Origin: Neotamlana sargassicola
GTDB taxonomy: Bacteria; Bacteroidota; Bacteroidia; Flavobacteriales; Flavobacteriaceae
Direction: 5' to 3'
Assembly (NCBI RefSeq): GCF_020523965.1
Contig: NZ_JAJAPX010000005.1
Coordinates: 62,001 to 126,000, forward strand
Length of the DNA: 64,000 bases
The translations under genes and the position numbers were made by a program. A model generated the notes under the pieces. It worked only from the letters and a program-made list of their open reading frames with translations. It did no database searches and was not told the DNA's origin. This document shows, piece after piece, positions 52,683 through 60,689 of the stretch. Each line of letters starts with the position of its first letter. The first letter of the stretch is position 1.

Positions 52683-55109
52683 CTATCTAAGTTCGGCACC
52701 TAATTGGTTCTCAAAGTTTTGCTTAAGCTTGTTCATTATTTTGTCTATTTGCTTATCGGTTAAAGTCTTTTTGTCATCTTGTAATGTAAAGCTAACGGCA
52801 TAACTTTTTTTACCGGCGGGTAAGTTTTTACCTTGGTACACATCAAATAAATTTACACTTTTAAGAAGCTGTTTTTCGGTTTTTTTAGCAATGGTGTTAA
52901 CCGAATCAAAAGTAACACTATCGTCCAATAACAATGCAAAATCGCGCTTTACTTCTGGGAATTTAGTAATAGGTTGATACACTATTTTGTTGTGTTTTAC
53001 AAAGTCTAAAATAGTTTCCCAATTAAAATCGGCATACAATACATCTTGAGAAATATCAAAATGTTTTAAAACAGATTTTTTAACCAAACCAAAATCTACA
53101 AATTTGTTTTTACCTAAACCTAAGCTTAATCCTTCACTTAATAATTCGTTTTTAGTTCCAGATTCGTTAAATTTTGATATACCTAAGCGTGTTAAAATAG
53201 TAGCAATAGTACCTTTTAAGTAGAAAAATTCACTTTTTCTGTTAGATGACAACCAACTTTCGTGCGATTGATTACCTGTAACATAAATAGCTAAATGTTT
53301 TTGTTCTTCGCGAGTGCCATTAAAATCATGATAGGTTTTACCAAATTCAAAAAGTTTTAAGTCGGCACGTTTTCGATTAATATTAAACGAAATAGCTTCT
53401 AAACCAGAAAACAGCATTGATTGGCGTAATACAGATAAATCGTTGCTTAGCGGGTTAAGCATTGTAATATTGTGTTCTTCCTTAAGTTGATCGATTAGAC
53501 TCACGTATTCTGGCGTGGTAAGCGAGTTGGTCATAATTTCATAATAGCCTTTAGAGGCTAATTGCGTACCAACTACATTTTGTATTTTGTAATCTTCAAA
53601 CCTTGTTGTACTAGCAATAGATGCATTTAGTTTTTTTGAATTACCAACATTATTATAGCCATATACACGTAAAATTTCTTCAATAATATCAGCTTCACGC
53701 TGTACATCGTTTCTGTAAGCAGGAACAGTTAAACCTAAACCAGCTTCGGTAACATTATTTACTTTAATTTCTAAAGAGGATAATATACGTTTTATGGTTT
53801 CTTTTGAAATTTCTTCACCAATTAATTTCGTTACATTGTCAAAACTAAGCCTTACTTCAAAATCTTGAATTTTTTTAGGATAAAAATCTAGGGCATCGCA
53901 GGTAATTTCTCCCCCAGCCAATTCTTTAATTAAAAGCGCAGCGCGTTTTAAGGCATATTGTGTGGTGTTTGCATCTATACCGCGCTCGAACCTAAATGAG
54001 GCATCGGTGTTTAAACCATGGCGTTTAGCAGTCTTTCGAACGCTAACAGGGTTAAAGTAAGCGCTTTCTAAAAAAATACTAGTTGTGTGCTCTGTAACGC
54101 CAGAATCTAATCCGCCAAAAACACCGGCAATACACATAGGTTTTTCGGCATCACATATCATTAAATCATCCTCATGAAGCGTTCTTTCAACTCCATCTAG
54201 AGTAACGAATTTTGTTCCTGTTGGTAATGTTTTTACTTCAACTTTATTACCTGCTATTTTTGCAGCATCAAATGCATGTAAAGGTTGCCCTAGTTCATGT
54301 AAAACGTAGTTTGTGGCATCAACCACATTGTTTATGGGAGCTAAGCCAATAGACTTTAAACGGTGTTGTAACCACTTTGGAGATTCTTTTATTTTTAATC
54401 CAGAAATTGTTACACCGCAATAGCGTGGCGCTAATTCATTATTTAAAACTTCAACATCGATTTTCAACGTTCTATTATCTACATGAAACGCACTAATAGA
54501 TGGTGTTATAAGTTCTAAACTAACATCTTTTTGAAGTAATCCCGCTTTTAAATCTCGCGCAACCCCCCAGTGGCTCATAGCATCTGCACGGTTTGGTGTT
54601 AAACCAATTTCGAAAACTTGATCGTTTTCAATTTCAAATATTTCGGCAGCAGGTGTTCCTGGAATTAAATCATTGTTTAAAACCATGATTCCGTCATGCG
54701 ATTTGCCTAAGCCTAATTCGTCTTCGGCGCAAATCATACCAAAGCTTTCTTCTCCTCTTATTTTTCCTTTTTTAATGGTCCACGCTTCACCTTCATCAGT
54801 ATATAAAGTTGTACCAATAGTAGCCACGGGTACTTTTTGTCCGGCGGCAACATTTGGTGCACCACAAACAATTTGTACAGGTGTATCGGCACCAATATTT
54901 ACAGTTGTAATATTTAATTTATCGGCATTTGGGTGTTTTTCACAAGTTAAAACTTCTCCAATAACAACACCTTCAAGTCCTCCTTTTACAGATTGATAGG
55001 CATTAATACCTTCAACTTCTAAACCTAAATCGGTTAATAATTCACCAGTTTTTTCTGCAGTCCAATCAATGTTTAAAAATTGTTTTAGCCAATTGTATGA
55101 AATCTTCAT
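52683..55109 (-). CDS. pheT: Phenylalanine--tRNA ligase beta subunit
   Basis: The protein has 808 aa, the expected length. The N-terminus ISYNWLKQFLNIDW and the EMAP-like tRNA-binding segment (VVIGEVLTCEKHPNADKLNI) are followed by the B3/B4 and B5 domains (ALAPRYCGVTISGLK, FEVRLSFDNVTKLIG). A catalytic-like core ends in an anticodon-binding FDX-ACB domain (YQPITKFPEVKRDFALLLDD). With the alpha subunit, encoded elsewhere, it charges tRNA-Phe and edits Tyr. A consensus promoter lies upstream at 55,135-55,165. Confidence 0.96.
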   Translation of the reverse strand: MKISYNWLKQFLNIDWTAEKTGELLTDLGLEVEGINAYQSVKGGLEGVVIGEVLTCEKHPNADKLNITTVNIGADTPVQIVCGAPNVAAGQKVPVATIGTTLYTDEGEAWTIKKGKIRGEESFGMICAEDELGLGKSHDGIMVLNNDLIPGTPAAEIFEIENDQVFEIGLTPNRADAMSHWGVARDLKAGLLQKDVSLELITPSISAFHVDNRTLKIDVEVLNNELAPRYCGVTISGLKIKESPKWLQHRLKSIGLAPINNVVDATNYVLHELGQPLHAFDAAKIAGNKVEVKTLPTGTKFVTLDGVERTLHEDDLMICDAEKPMCIAGVFGGLDSGVTEHTTSIFLESAYFNPVSVRKTAKRHGLNTDASFRFERGIDANTTQYALKRAALLIKELAGGEITCDALDFYPKKIQDFEVRLSFDNVTKLIGEEISKETIKRILSSLEIKVNNVTEAGLGLTVPAYRNDVQREADIIEEILRVYGYNNVGNSKKLNASIASTTRFEDYKIQNVVGTQLASKGYYEIMTNSLTTPEYVSLIDQLKEEHNITMLNPLSNDLSVLRQSMLFSGLEAISFNINRKRADLKLFEFGKTYHDFNGTREEQKHLAIYVTGNQSHESWLSSNRKSEFFYLKGTIATILTRLGISKFNESGTKNELLSEGLSLGLGKNKFVDFGLVKKSVLKHFDISQDVLYADFNWETILDFVKHNKIVYQPITKFPEVKRDFALLLDDSVTFDSVNTIAKKTEKQLLKSVNLFDVYQGKNLPAGKKSYAVSFTLQDDKKTLTDKQIDKIMNKLKQNFENQLGAELR

Positions 55110-55134
55110 AAAGTATACATCTTAAATAAGGACG

Positions 55135-55165
55135 CAAATATAAAACTATTGAAAGAAGCATTCAA
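55135..55165 (-). promoter_or_regulatory. Promoter of pheT
   Basis: On the minus strand TTG (55,165-55,163) and TATATTTG (55,142-55,135) are 20 bases apart. Transcription would start near 55,129, about 20 bases before the ATG. Confidence 0.75.
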
Positions 55166-55365
55166 ATAATTGAATTCTATAATTTTTAATTTATTATGAG
55201 TTAATATTGTTTAATAAAAAATAATCACTCGTCTCTTTAAGTTGGCTTTAATGTTTGAAGCATATAAACAGAATATTACACAATGTGAATTTTGAAAAGA
55301 AATGAGGATTGAAAAAGCTAAAATTTTTAAAGTATAAGCGCGTTTAAAAATTAGACTAAAGGATT

Positions 55366-55630
55366 ATGAAAATAAGTGTTAAGTAAGTAGTTGCAACGTT
55401 TTGAAGCCAAAGAACAAACAATATCTAACGGACGCGAAAAAATTGATGCTGCCAAGGCAAAATTAGAAACGCTTAAAAAAAGTGGGAAATTATCTGCTGA
55501 AGAAATTAAGGCTAAAGAAGCTAAAATTGCCAACGCAGAGGCTAAATTATCTAAGTTAAAAACAACAGTTACAGAAGGTAAGGCGAAAGTTAAAACTTAT
55601 AGTGAAAAGTTATCTAAGTACGGAAATTAA
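55366..55630 (+). pseudogene. Probable relic of a small helical secreted protein
   Basis: An ATG at 55,366 opens MKISVK and then stops. In another frame from 55,391 a run of 79 codons encodes a charged alpha-helix with E/K/A heptads (LSAEEIKAKEAKIANAEAKL) and ends KYGN. That frame has a stop immediately before its first codon and no ATG or signal peptide. Related flavobacterial proteins, as I recall them, begin with a signal peptide before a similar helix, so the 5' part seems lost by deletion or frameshift. A real TTG-initiated small protein cannot be excluded. A terminator follows. Confidence 0.45.
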
Positions 55631-55650
55631 TTCTTCATAAGAAATCATTA

Positions 55651-55690
55651 AAAAAACCAGCTTTAAAATTATTAAGGCTGGTTTTTTTTT
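55651..55690. terminator. Bidirectional terminator
   Basis: ACCAGC and GCTGGT with further TTAA pairing form a stem with an A-run before and a T-run after. It serves the small plus-strand relic and the nitroreductase gene that ends at 55,704 on the other strand. Confidence 0.85.
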
Positions 55691-55703
55691 AGTGCTCTAT
55701 TTA

Positions 55704-56336
55704 TTAATATTCAACTAAAAACTCATTAGTTGGTATACGTACTTTTTTCATGTGTGCTATCCAGTCGTTTTCGTTGTCTGCAACACCAACATACATTAAC
55801 GATACACTTTTTAAACCTAGTTTATCAAGCTCTAAAACTTCATCTACAACGGCATTACTAAAACCTTCAGCCGGTGTTGTGTCTACCTTTAATTCTGCAG
55901 CTTGGGCTAAAGCTAAACCTAAAGCAATGTAGGTTTGTCTAGCTATGTGTGCAAAATTTTCTTCCGCAGGTTGATTTAAATATAAAGCTTTAAGCTTGTC
56001 TGTATAACTGCTGAATCGTCCTCGAGGTAAGCCTCTTTCGTCTGTAGTAAAGTTGTAAACCTTGTCTATGCGCTCTTCAGTATACCTATTCCAAGCAGCA
56101 AAAACAATAACATGCGAACAATCGCGCATGCATTCTGGGTTTAAAGCGCCTTTAACTAATTTTTCTTTTAAATCTTGATTGGAAACAACCAAGACTTTAA
56201 AAGGTTGAAGCCCTGAAGATGTTGGAGCTAAACGAGCAGCTTCAACAATTTTATCTATATTTTCTTGACTTACTTTTTTCTCTGGATTATATGCTTTTAC
56301 GGCATGTCTCCAATTTAAATCTTCTAATAAACTCAT
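55704..56336 (-). CDS. NAD(P)H-dependent nitroreductase-family oxidoreductase
   Basis: The protein has 210 aa. The start (LEDLNWRHAVKAYNPEKKVS) and FMN-contacting segment RLAPTSSGLQPFKVLVV are those of the NfsB-like nitroreductases. Later LGLALAQAAELKVDTTPAEG and the closing HMKKVRIPTNEFLVEY complete the fold. It is an FMN-dependent flavoprotein that reduces quinones or nitro compounds. It starts 26 bases after the ohr stop and probably belongs to the ohrR-ohr operon, linking it to oxidative stress. Confidence 0.9.
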   Translation of the reverse strand: MSLLEDLNWRHAVKAYNPEKKVSQENIDKIVEAARLAPTSSGLQPFKVLVVSNQDLKEKLVKGALNPECMRDCSHVIVFAAWNRYTEERIDKVYNFTTDERGLPRGRFSSYTDKLKALYLNQPAEENFAHIARQTYIALGLALAQAAELKVDTTPAEGFSNAVVDEVLELDKLGLKSVSLMYVGVADNENDWIAHMKKVRIPTNEFLVEY

Positions 56337-56362
56337 TTTTTTTGTTTTAAATTTTTCTTTTT

Positions 56363-56788
56363 TTAATCGTTGTTAGTAACTGTTAGCTTAACTTCAATGT
56401 TATTTCTAGTTGCATTAGAGTATGGACATACTTGATGCGCTTGTTCTGCTAACTTTTGGGCTTGGTCATTACTAACACCAGGGATATTTATAAATAATTC
56501 GGCCGCTAAACCAAAGCCACCATTATCTAATTGCCCAATACTTATGTTTGCTTTTACTTCGGTTGTACCGGTTTTTATCTTGCCTTTATTTATTACTAGG
56601 TTTAATGCGCTATCAAAACAAGCAGCGTAACCAGCGGCAAATAACATTTCAGGGTTTGCATAATCGTTGTTAGCACCACCAAGTGCTTTCGGGTGTCTTA
56701 CTTCTATATCTAAAATATTGTTCTCGCTAGTTACTCGTCCGTTTCTTCCTCCGGTGGCTGTTGCGCCAATGGTATAAATTGTTTTCAT
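56363..56788 (-). CDS. ohr: Organic hydroperoxide resistance protein Ohr
   Basis: The protein has 141 aa, the standard length. The two catalytic cysteines are in FAAGYAACFDSALN and AHQVCPYSNATRNN. The N-terminal ATATGGRNGRVTSEN is the Ohr signature. It is a thiol peroxidase that destroys fatty-acid and other organic hydroperoxides. Its ATG overlaps the ohrR stop by 4 bases, so it is translationally coupled to its regulator and controlled by the OhrR boxes upstream. Confidence 0.95.
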   Translation of the reverse strand: MKTIYTIGATATGGRNGRVTSENNILDIEVRHPKALGGANNDYANPEMLFAAGYAACFDSALNLVINKGKIKTGTTEVKANISIGQLDNGGFGLAAELFINIPGVSNDQAQKLAEQAHQVCPYSNATRNNIEVKLTVTNND

Positions 56789-57213
56789 TTTCTTTTATTT
56801 AGTATTTTTTTTATTGTTTCTCTAAAGTTTTCAAGCTCTTCGTTGCTTAAATTCATAATAGACATTAGCTCTTCTGGTATACATTGTGCTTCGGTTTTTA
56901 AAGCTTTTCCTTTTTCGGTTAATGAAATATTTACAATGCGTTCATCTTCCTCACTGCGTTTTTTTATTACCAATTCTTTGGATAGTAAACGCTTTATTAA
57001 TGGGGTTAATGTACCGCTATCTAAACTTAATCTCTCTCCAATAGATTTTAAAGATAGCGCGTCGTTTTCCCAGAGTATTAACATAACTAAATACTGTGGG
57101 TAAGTTAAATTTATAGCTTGCAATAAAGGTTTGTAAAGGCTTACAATATCTTTAGCTAATAAATAAATAGGAAAGCATAATTGCTGATTTAATTTTAACT
57201 TATCTGATTTCAT
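56785..57213 (-). CDS. ohrR: OhrR, MarR-family organic peroxide sensor
   Basis: The protein has 142 aa. The redox-sensing cysteine is in QQLCFPIYLL at residue 11, the position typical of OhrR. The winged helix contains LSLDSGTLTPLIKRL and KRSEEDERIVNISLTEKG. It represses ohr until the cysteine is oxidised. It overlaps ohr by 4 bases and has two OhrR-type operator boxes just upstream, over its own promoter. Confidence 0.93.
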   Translation of the reverse strand: MKSDKLKLNQQLCFPIYLLAKDIVSLYKPLLQAINLTYPQYLVMLILWENDALSLKSIGERLSLDSGTLTPLIKRLLSKELVIKKRSEEDERIVNISLTEKGKALKTEAQCIPEELMSIMNLSNEELENFRETIKKILNKRK

Positions 57214-57217
57214 AATG

Positions 57218-57258
57218 CGAAATTAACACACAATTAAATTGCGCACAATTTAATTGTG
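57218..57258 (-). promoter_or_regulatory. ohrR promoter with two OhrR operator boxes
   Basis: Two AT-rich boxes, ACAATTAAATTGC (57,230-57,242) and CACAATTTAATTGTG (57,244-57,258), match the OhrR operator known from other bacteria (ACAATT-AATTGT). They cover a promoter reading TTG (57,248-57,246), a 20-base spacer and TAATTTCG (57,225-57,218). The predicted start lies at or a few bases before the ATG. Confidence 0.85.
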
Positions 57259-57302
57259 TTAATCTATTGTGAAACTAAGTTAAATGTTTCTTATTTTATT
57301 AA

Positions 57303-57776
57303 TTACAGCAGCTCTTCAATAATTAAATTAAAATCGTATTGCAAATCTTCATGTAGTGTATTTATGCGTTTTTTGGCTTGTTCAAGTTGCCTATTGTACA
57401 TATTTTGTAATTGCGTACTTTTAGATATGCTTGGTGTAAAATATTTTAATTTTTTGCAAAAATAGAGTAGTAGTTCTGCTTCTGTAGCCTTGTTTTGTGA
57501 ATATCGAATATATTTTTTTACGTTTTTTAAAATTTTACGAATGCTCTTTTTTATGTAAAAAATACTCTTGGTGTTTATGTTGTTAAATTCATTGTCTATA
57601 TAAGCTTTTATGCTTTCTATATAAGAAGCTTCGTTATGAGACTCAAAAAGTAAATAGGTAAGTAACTCTTTATTTTCTATTTTAAAGCGCGATAACCGTA
57701 GGCATAATTCTTGTAATTCTGATGTAGATAATTGATTTAGCTCTGTTTTAATCTCTTTTACTGTGGCGGCTTTCAT
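57303..57776 (-). CDS. Hypothetical helical protein, 157 aa
   Basis: I do not recognise a named family with confidence. The protein is almost wholly alpha-helical and basic, with leucine-rich helices (SELQELCLRLSRFKIENKEL, IRKILKNVKKYIRYS, LYFCKKLKYFT). It has no signal peptide or membrane segment. Its gene begins 3 bases after the DUF202 stop on the same strand, so the two are co-transcribed. A coupling to the DUF202 membrane protein is inferred only from position. Confidence 0.75.
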   Translation of the reverse strand: MKAATVKEIKTELNQLSTSELQELCLRLSRFKIENKELLTYLLFESHNEASYIESIKAYIDNEFNNINTKSIFYIKKSIRKILKNVKKYIRYSQNKATEAELLLYFCKKLKYFTPSISKSTQLQNMYNRQLEQAKKRINTLHEDLQYDFNLIIEELL

Positions 57777-57779
57777 GTA

Positions 57780-58043
57780 TTAAGCTTGGTAATGTTTTTT
57801 TATGGTACGTTTTACACTTATAAGTCTTACAATACCAATAATTAAAATAATTGGAGCTATGGCAAGTAAAATGGCGCCAAATGGTTTCATTTCAGAAAAA
57901 AATTGAAGTTTTATTAGTGTAATTCCAGTACCTAAAAACACAATAGACGTTCTAAAATAAGCTAAAAACGTGCGTTCGTTGGCTAGTTTAGTGCGTTCTA
58001 TAGCTAACCAATCTCTAGTTATTAAAGGCGATTCTGTTTTCAT
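57780..58043 (-). CDS. DUF202 (YidH-like) small membrane protein
   Basis: The protein has 87 aa. The RDWLAIERTKLANERTFLAY motif at residues 10-29 and two membrane segments (SIVFLGTGITLIK, then ILLAIAPIILIIGIVRLI) define DUF202. The function is unknown; family members are small inner-membrane proteins. It lies 3 bases before the helical protein gene and 27 bases after the terminator of the E1 gene. Confidence 0.88.
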   Translation of the reverse strand: MKTESPLITRDWLAIERTKLANERTFLAYFRTSIVFLGTGITLIKLQFFSEMKPFGAILLAIAPIILIIGIVRLISVKRTIKKHYQA

Positions 58044-58070
58044 AATTTTTAATTGTATATAAATATAAAA

Positions 58071-58094
58071 AAAACCATCGCGAAACGATGGTTT
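58071..58094 (-). terminator. Terminator of the fused E1 gene
   Basis: AAACCATCG and CGATGGTTT pair perfectly (9 bp) with a 5-base loop. On the minus strand a T-run follows. It lies 19 bases after the E1 stop. Confidence 0.9.
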
Positions 58095-58112
58095 AAAATA
58101 TTAAAACTGTGT

Positions 58113-60524
58113 TTATCTTAGTTTAGGATAATCTTTAGGATTGCTCTCATGCATTATGGCATATATGGCTTCAAAAATATCTTCAGCTGAAGGTTTAGAG
58201 AAATAATCGCCATCGTTACCATAAGCAGGACGATGCTCTTTTGCTGTTAAAGTTTTAGGTGCACTATCTAGGTATTGATAAGCATTTTGATTATTTAAAA
58301 CTTCGTTTAGTATATAGGCTGAAGCTCCTCCTGGAACATCTTCATCAATAATTATTAATCGGTTTGTTTTTTCAACACTTTTAACAATGTCATGATTTAA
58401 ATCGAATGGAAGAAGCGATTGTACATCTATAATCTCAATATCAATTCCAACAGCTATTAGTTCTTTTGAAACTTGCTCAACAATACGTAATGTTGAGCCA
58501 TATGATACTACTGTAATATCTGCTCCTTCTTTTATAGTTTCTACAACGCCTATAGGAGTTTTTAGTGTTCCTAAATTGTTGGGCATTTTTTCTTTTAAAC
58601 GGTAACCGTTTAAACATTCTATAACTATAGCAGGATCGTTACCTTGAAGTAAGGTGTTATAAAAACCAGCAGCTTTAGTCATGTTTCGAGGTACTAATAC
58701 ATTAACGCCGCGTGTTAAATGCAAAATACCGCCCATAGGAGAACCTGAATGCCAAATACCTTCTAGCCTGTGGCCTCTGGTTCTTATAATTAAAGGCGCT
58801 TTTTGTTTTCCAACAGTACGGTAGTGTGTTGTAGCCAAATCGTCGCTTATAATTTGGATGGCATAAAGAATATAGTCTAAGTATTGAATTTCGGCAATGG
58901 GCCTTAACCCGCGTAATGCCATACCAATACCTTGGCCAATAATTGTAGCTTCTCTAATACCTACATCGGCTACTCTTAAATCGCCAAATTTTTCTTGTAA
59001 ACCTTCTAAACCTTGGTTTACGTCTCCAATATTACCAGAATCTTCACCAAAAACTAAAGCTTCAGGTATATTTTGAAATATTGCTTCAAAATTATCACGT
59101 AAAATAATACGTCCATCAACAAGTTCTGCTTCGTCGTTGTATGTTGGCTTTATTTCTTTTATACGTGTATTAGCGCGTTCTGTTTCAGAAAAAACATGAG
59201 AGCTAAATTTAGGTTGAACATTATCAAAAATATTATTTATCCAACTTTGTAGTTTTTGTTTTTCTTCGAAGTTTTCATTTAAAAGATATCTTAACGTTTT
59301 TCTAGCATGCGATAAAATATCTTTTCTGGTTGGCTCATCTATAGCTTCTAAACTTTGTTTTAGTTTAGCTATAAAAACGCCATTGGCACTTTTTGTTTCT
59401 ATAGATTTTAATTGTGCTATAAGCTCTTGCTGTTCTTTAGCTATTGGTTTTAAAAAGGTATTCCAAGTATTTTTTTTAGCCTCTCTAACCTCACGTTTTG
59501 CATTACGTTCAATTTTTACTAAATCTTCTTCTGTGGCAATACCACTTTCAAGAATCCATTCACGCATTTTTAAATTGCAGTCATGATCTTTTTCCCAAGC
59601 TAATCGTTCTGGACTTTTATAGCGTTCGTGAGAACCAGATGTTGAATGCCCTTGCGGTTGGGTAACTTCTGTAACATGTATAATTACTGGTACATGTTCT
59701 TCGCGAGCAATGGCACCTGCTTCTTGGTAAGTGGCTACTAAGTTAGGATAATCCCAACCTTTTACTCTTAAAATTTCAAATCCGTTATTATCTTTATCTC
59801 GTTGAAATCCTTTTAAAACTTCAGAAATATTTTCTTTTGTTGTTTGGTGTTTAGCGTGGACAGAAATACCATATTCGTCATCCCAAATACTAATTACCAT
59901 TGGCACTTGCAGCACACCGGCTGCATTTATAGTTTCAAAAAATAAACCTTCGCTGGTACTTGCATTACCTATAGTTCCCCAAGCTACTTCGTTTCCTTTG
60001 ATAGAAAATTTTGTAGTATTAATGCCTTCAACATGTCTGAAAATTTTAGAGGCTTGAGCTAAACCAAGTAAACGCGGCATTTGAGCTGCTGTTGGTGAAA
60101 TATCTGCACTAGAGTTATATTGGTTTGTTAAATCTTTCCAGTTACCGTTATCGTCTAAACTATGTGTAACAAAATGACCGCCCATTTGGCGACCTGCCGA
60201 CATGGGTTCATGTTTTATATTGGTATCGGCGTATAAACCAGCAAAAAAATGTTCTTTAGTAAATTCTCCAATAGCCATCATAAAGGTCTGGTCTCGGTAA
60301 TAACCCGAACGCCAATCGCCTTTAGCAAATGCTTTAGCCATAGCAAGTTGAGGTACTTCTTTACCGTCTCCAAAAATTCCAAATTTAGCCTTTCCTGTAA
60401 GTACTTCTCTTCGACCAAGTAAACTACATTCGCGACTTTCTACGGCTATTTTGTAATCAGAAAGAACTTCAGTTTTAAAATCATCAAAAGAAATATTGTT
60501 TTGTATATCTGGTATGGTTTGCAT
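58113..60524 (-). CDS. 2-oxoacid dehydrogenase E1, fused alpha and beta subunits
   Basis: The protein has 803 aa from the ATG at 60,524; a TTG at 60,551 lies inside the promoter and is rejected. The alpha half has the ThDP-binding pattern (GNASTSEGLFFETINA, then WDDEYGISV) and the RYKSPER segment. The beta half (about 470-800) has FGEDSGNIGDVNQGLEG, RVADVGIREATIIGQGIGMA and IIDEDVPGGASAYILNEV. Such fusions, typical of Bacteroidetes, decarboxylate branched-chain 2-oxoacids or pyruvate and hand the acyl group to an E2 encoded elsewhere. Substrate is not certain; the branched-chain type is favoured by the alpha-beta layout. Confidence 0.93.
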   Translation of the reverse strand: MQTIPDIQNNISFDDFKTEVLSDYKIAVESRECSLLGRREVLTGKAKFGIFGDGKEVPQLAMAKAFAKGDWRSGYYRDQTFMMAIGEFTKEHFFAGLYADTNIKHEPMSAGRQMGGHFVTHSLDDNGNWKDLTNQYNSSADISPTAAQMPRLLGLAQASKIFRHVEGINTTKFSIKGNEVAWGTIGNASTSEGLFFETINAAGVLQVPMVISIWDDEYGISVHAKHQTTKENISEVLKGFQRDKDNNGFEILRVKGWDYPNLVATYQEAGAIAREEHVPVIIHVTEVTQPQGHSTSGSHERYKSPERLAWEKDHDCNLKMREWILESGIATEEDLVKIERNAKREVREAKKNTWNTFLKPIAKEQQELIAQLKSIETKSANGVFIAKLKQSLEAIDEPTRKDILSHARKTLRYLLNENFEEKQKLQSWINNIFDNVQPKFSSHVFSETERANTRIKEIKPTYNDEAELVDGRIILRDNFEAIFQNIPEALVFGEDSGNIGDVNQGLEGLQEKFGDLRVADVGIREATIIGQGIGMALRGLRPIAEIQYLDYILYAIQIISDDLATTHYRTVGKQKAPLIIRTRGHRLEGIWHSGSPMGGILHLTRGVNVLVPRNMTKAAGFYNTLLQGNDPAIVIECLNGYRLKEKMPNNLGTLKTPIGVVETIKEGADITVVSYGSTLRIVEQVSKELIAVGIDIEIIDVQSLLPFDLNHDIVKSVEKTNRLIIIDEDVPGGASAYILNEVLNNQNAYQYLDSAPKTLTAKEHRPAYGNDGDYFSKPSAEDIFEAIYAIMHESNPKDYPKLR

Positions 60525-60548
60525 GCGGTAAATGCTTTTAAGGTTTTG

Positions 60549-60579
60549 CAAAAGTAAGGAAATTAGAACTATTTAGCAA
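60549..60579 (-). promoter_or_regulatory. Promoter of the fused E1 gene
   Basis: On the minus strand TTG (60,579-60,577) and TACTTTTG (60,556-60,549) are 20 bases apart. Transcription would begin near 60,542, about 18 bases before the ATG. Confidence 0.8.
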
Positions 60580-60689
60580 TTAAAAGCTAATCTGATATCT
60601 TGTGAATTTCGTAAAAAATTAAATGATTGTTGGTTTTTGTTGAATTATTTTTAACAAATATTTAATTTGATGAATATTTTTTAATTTAT

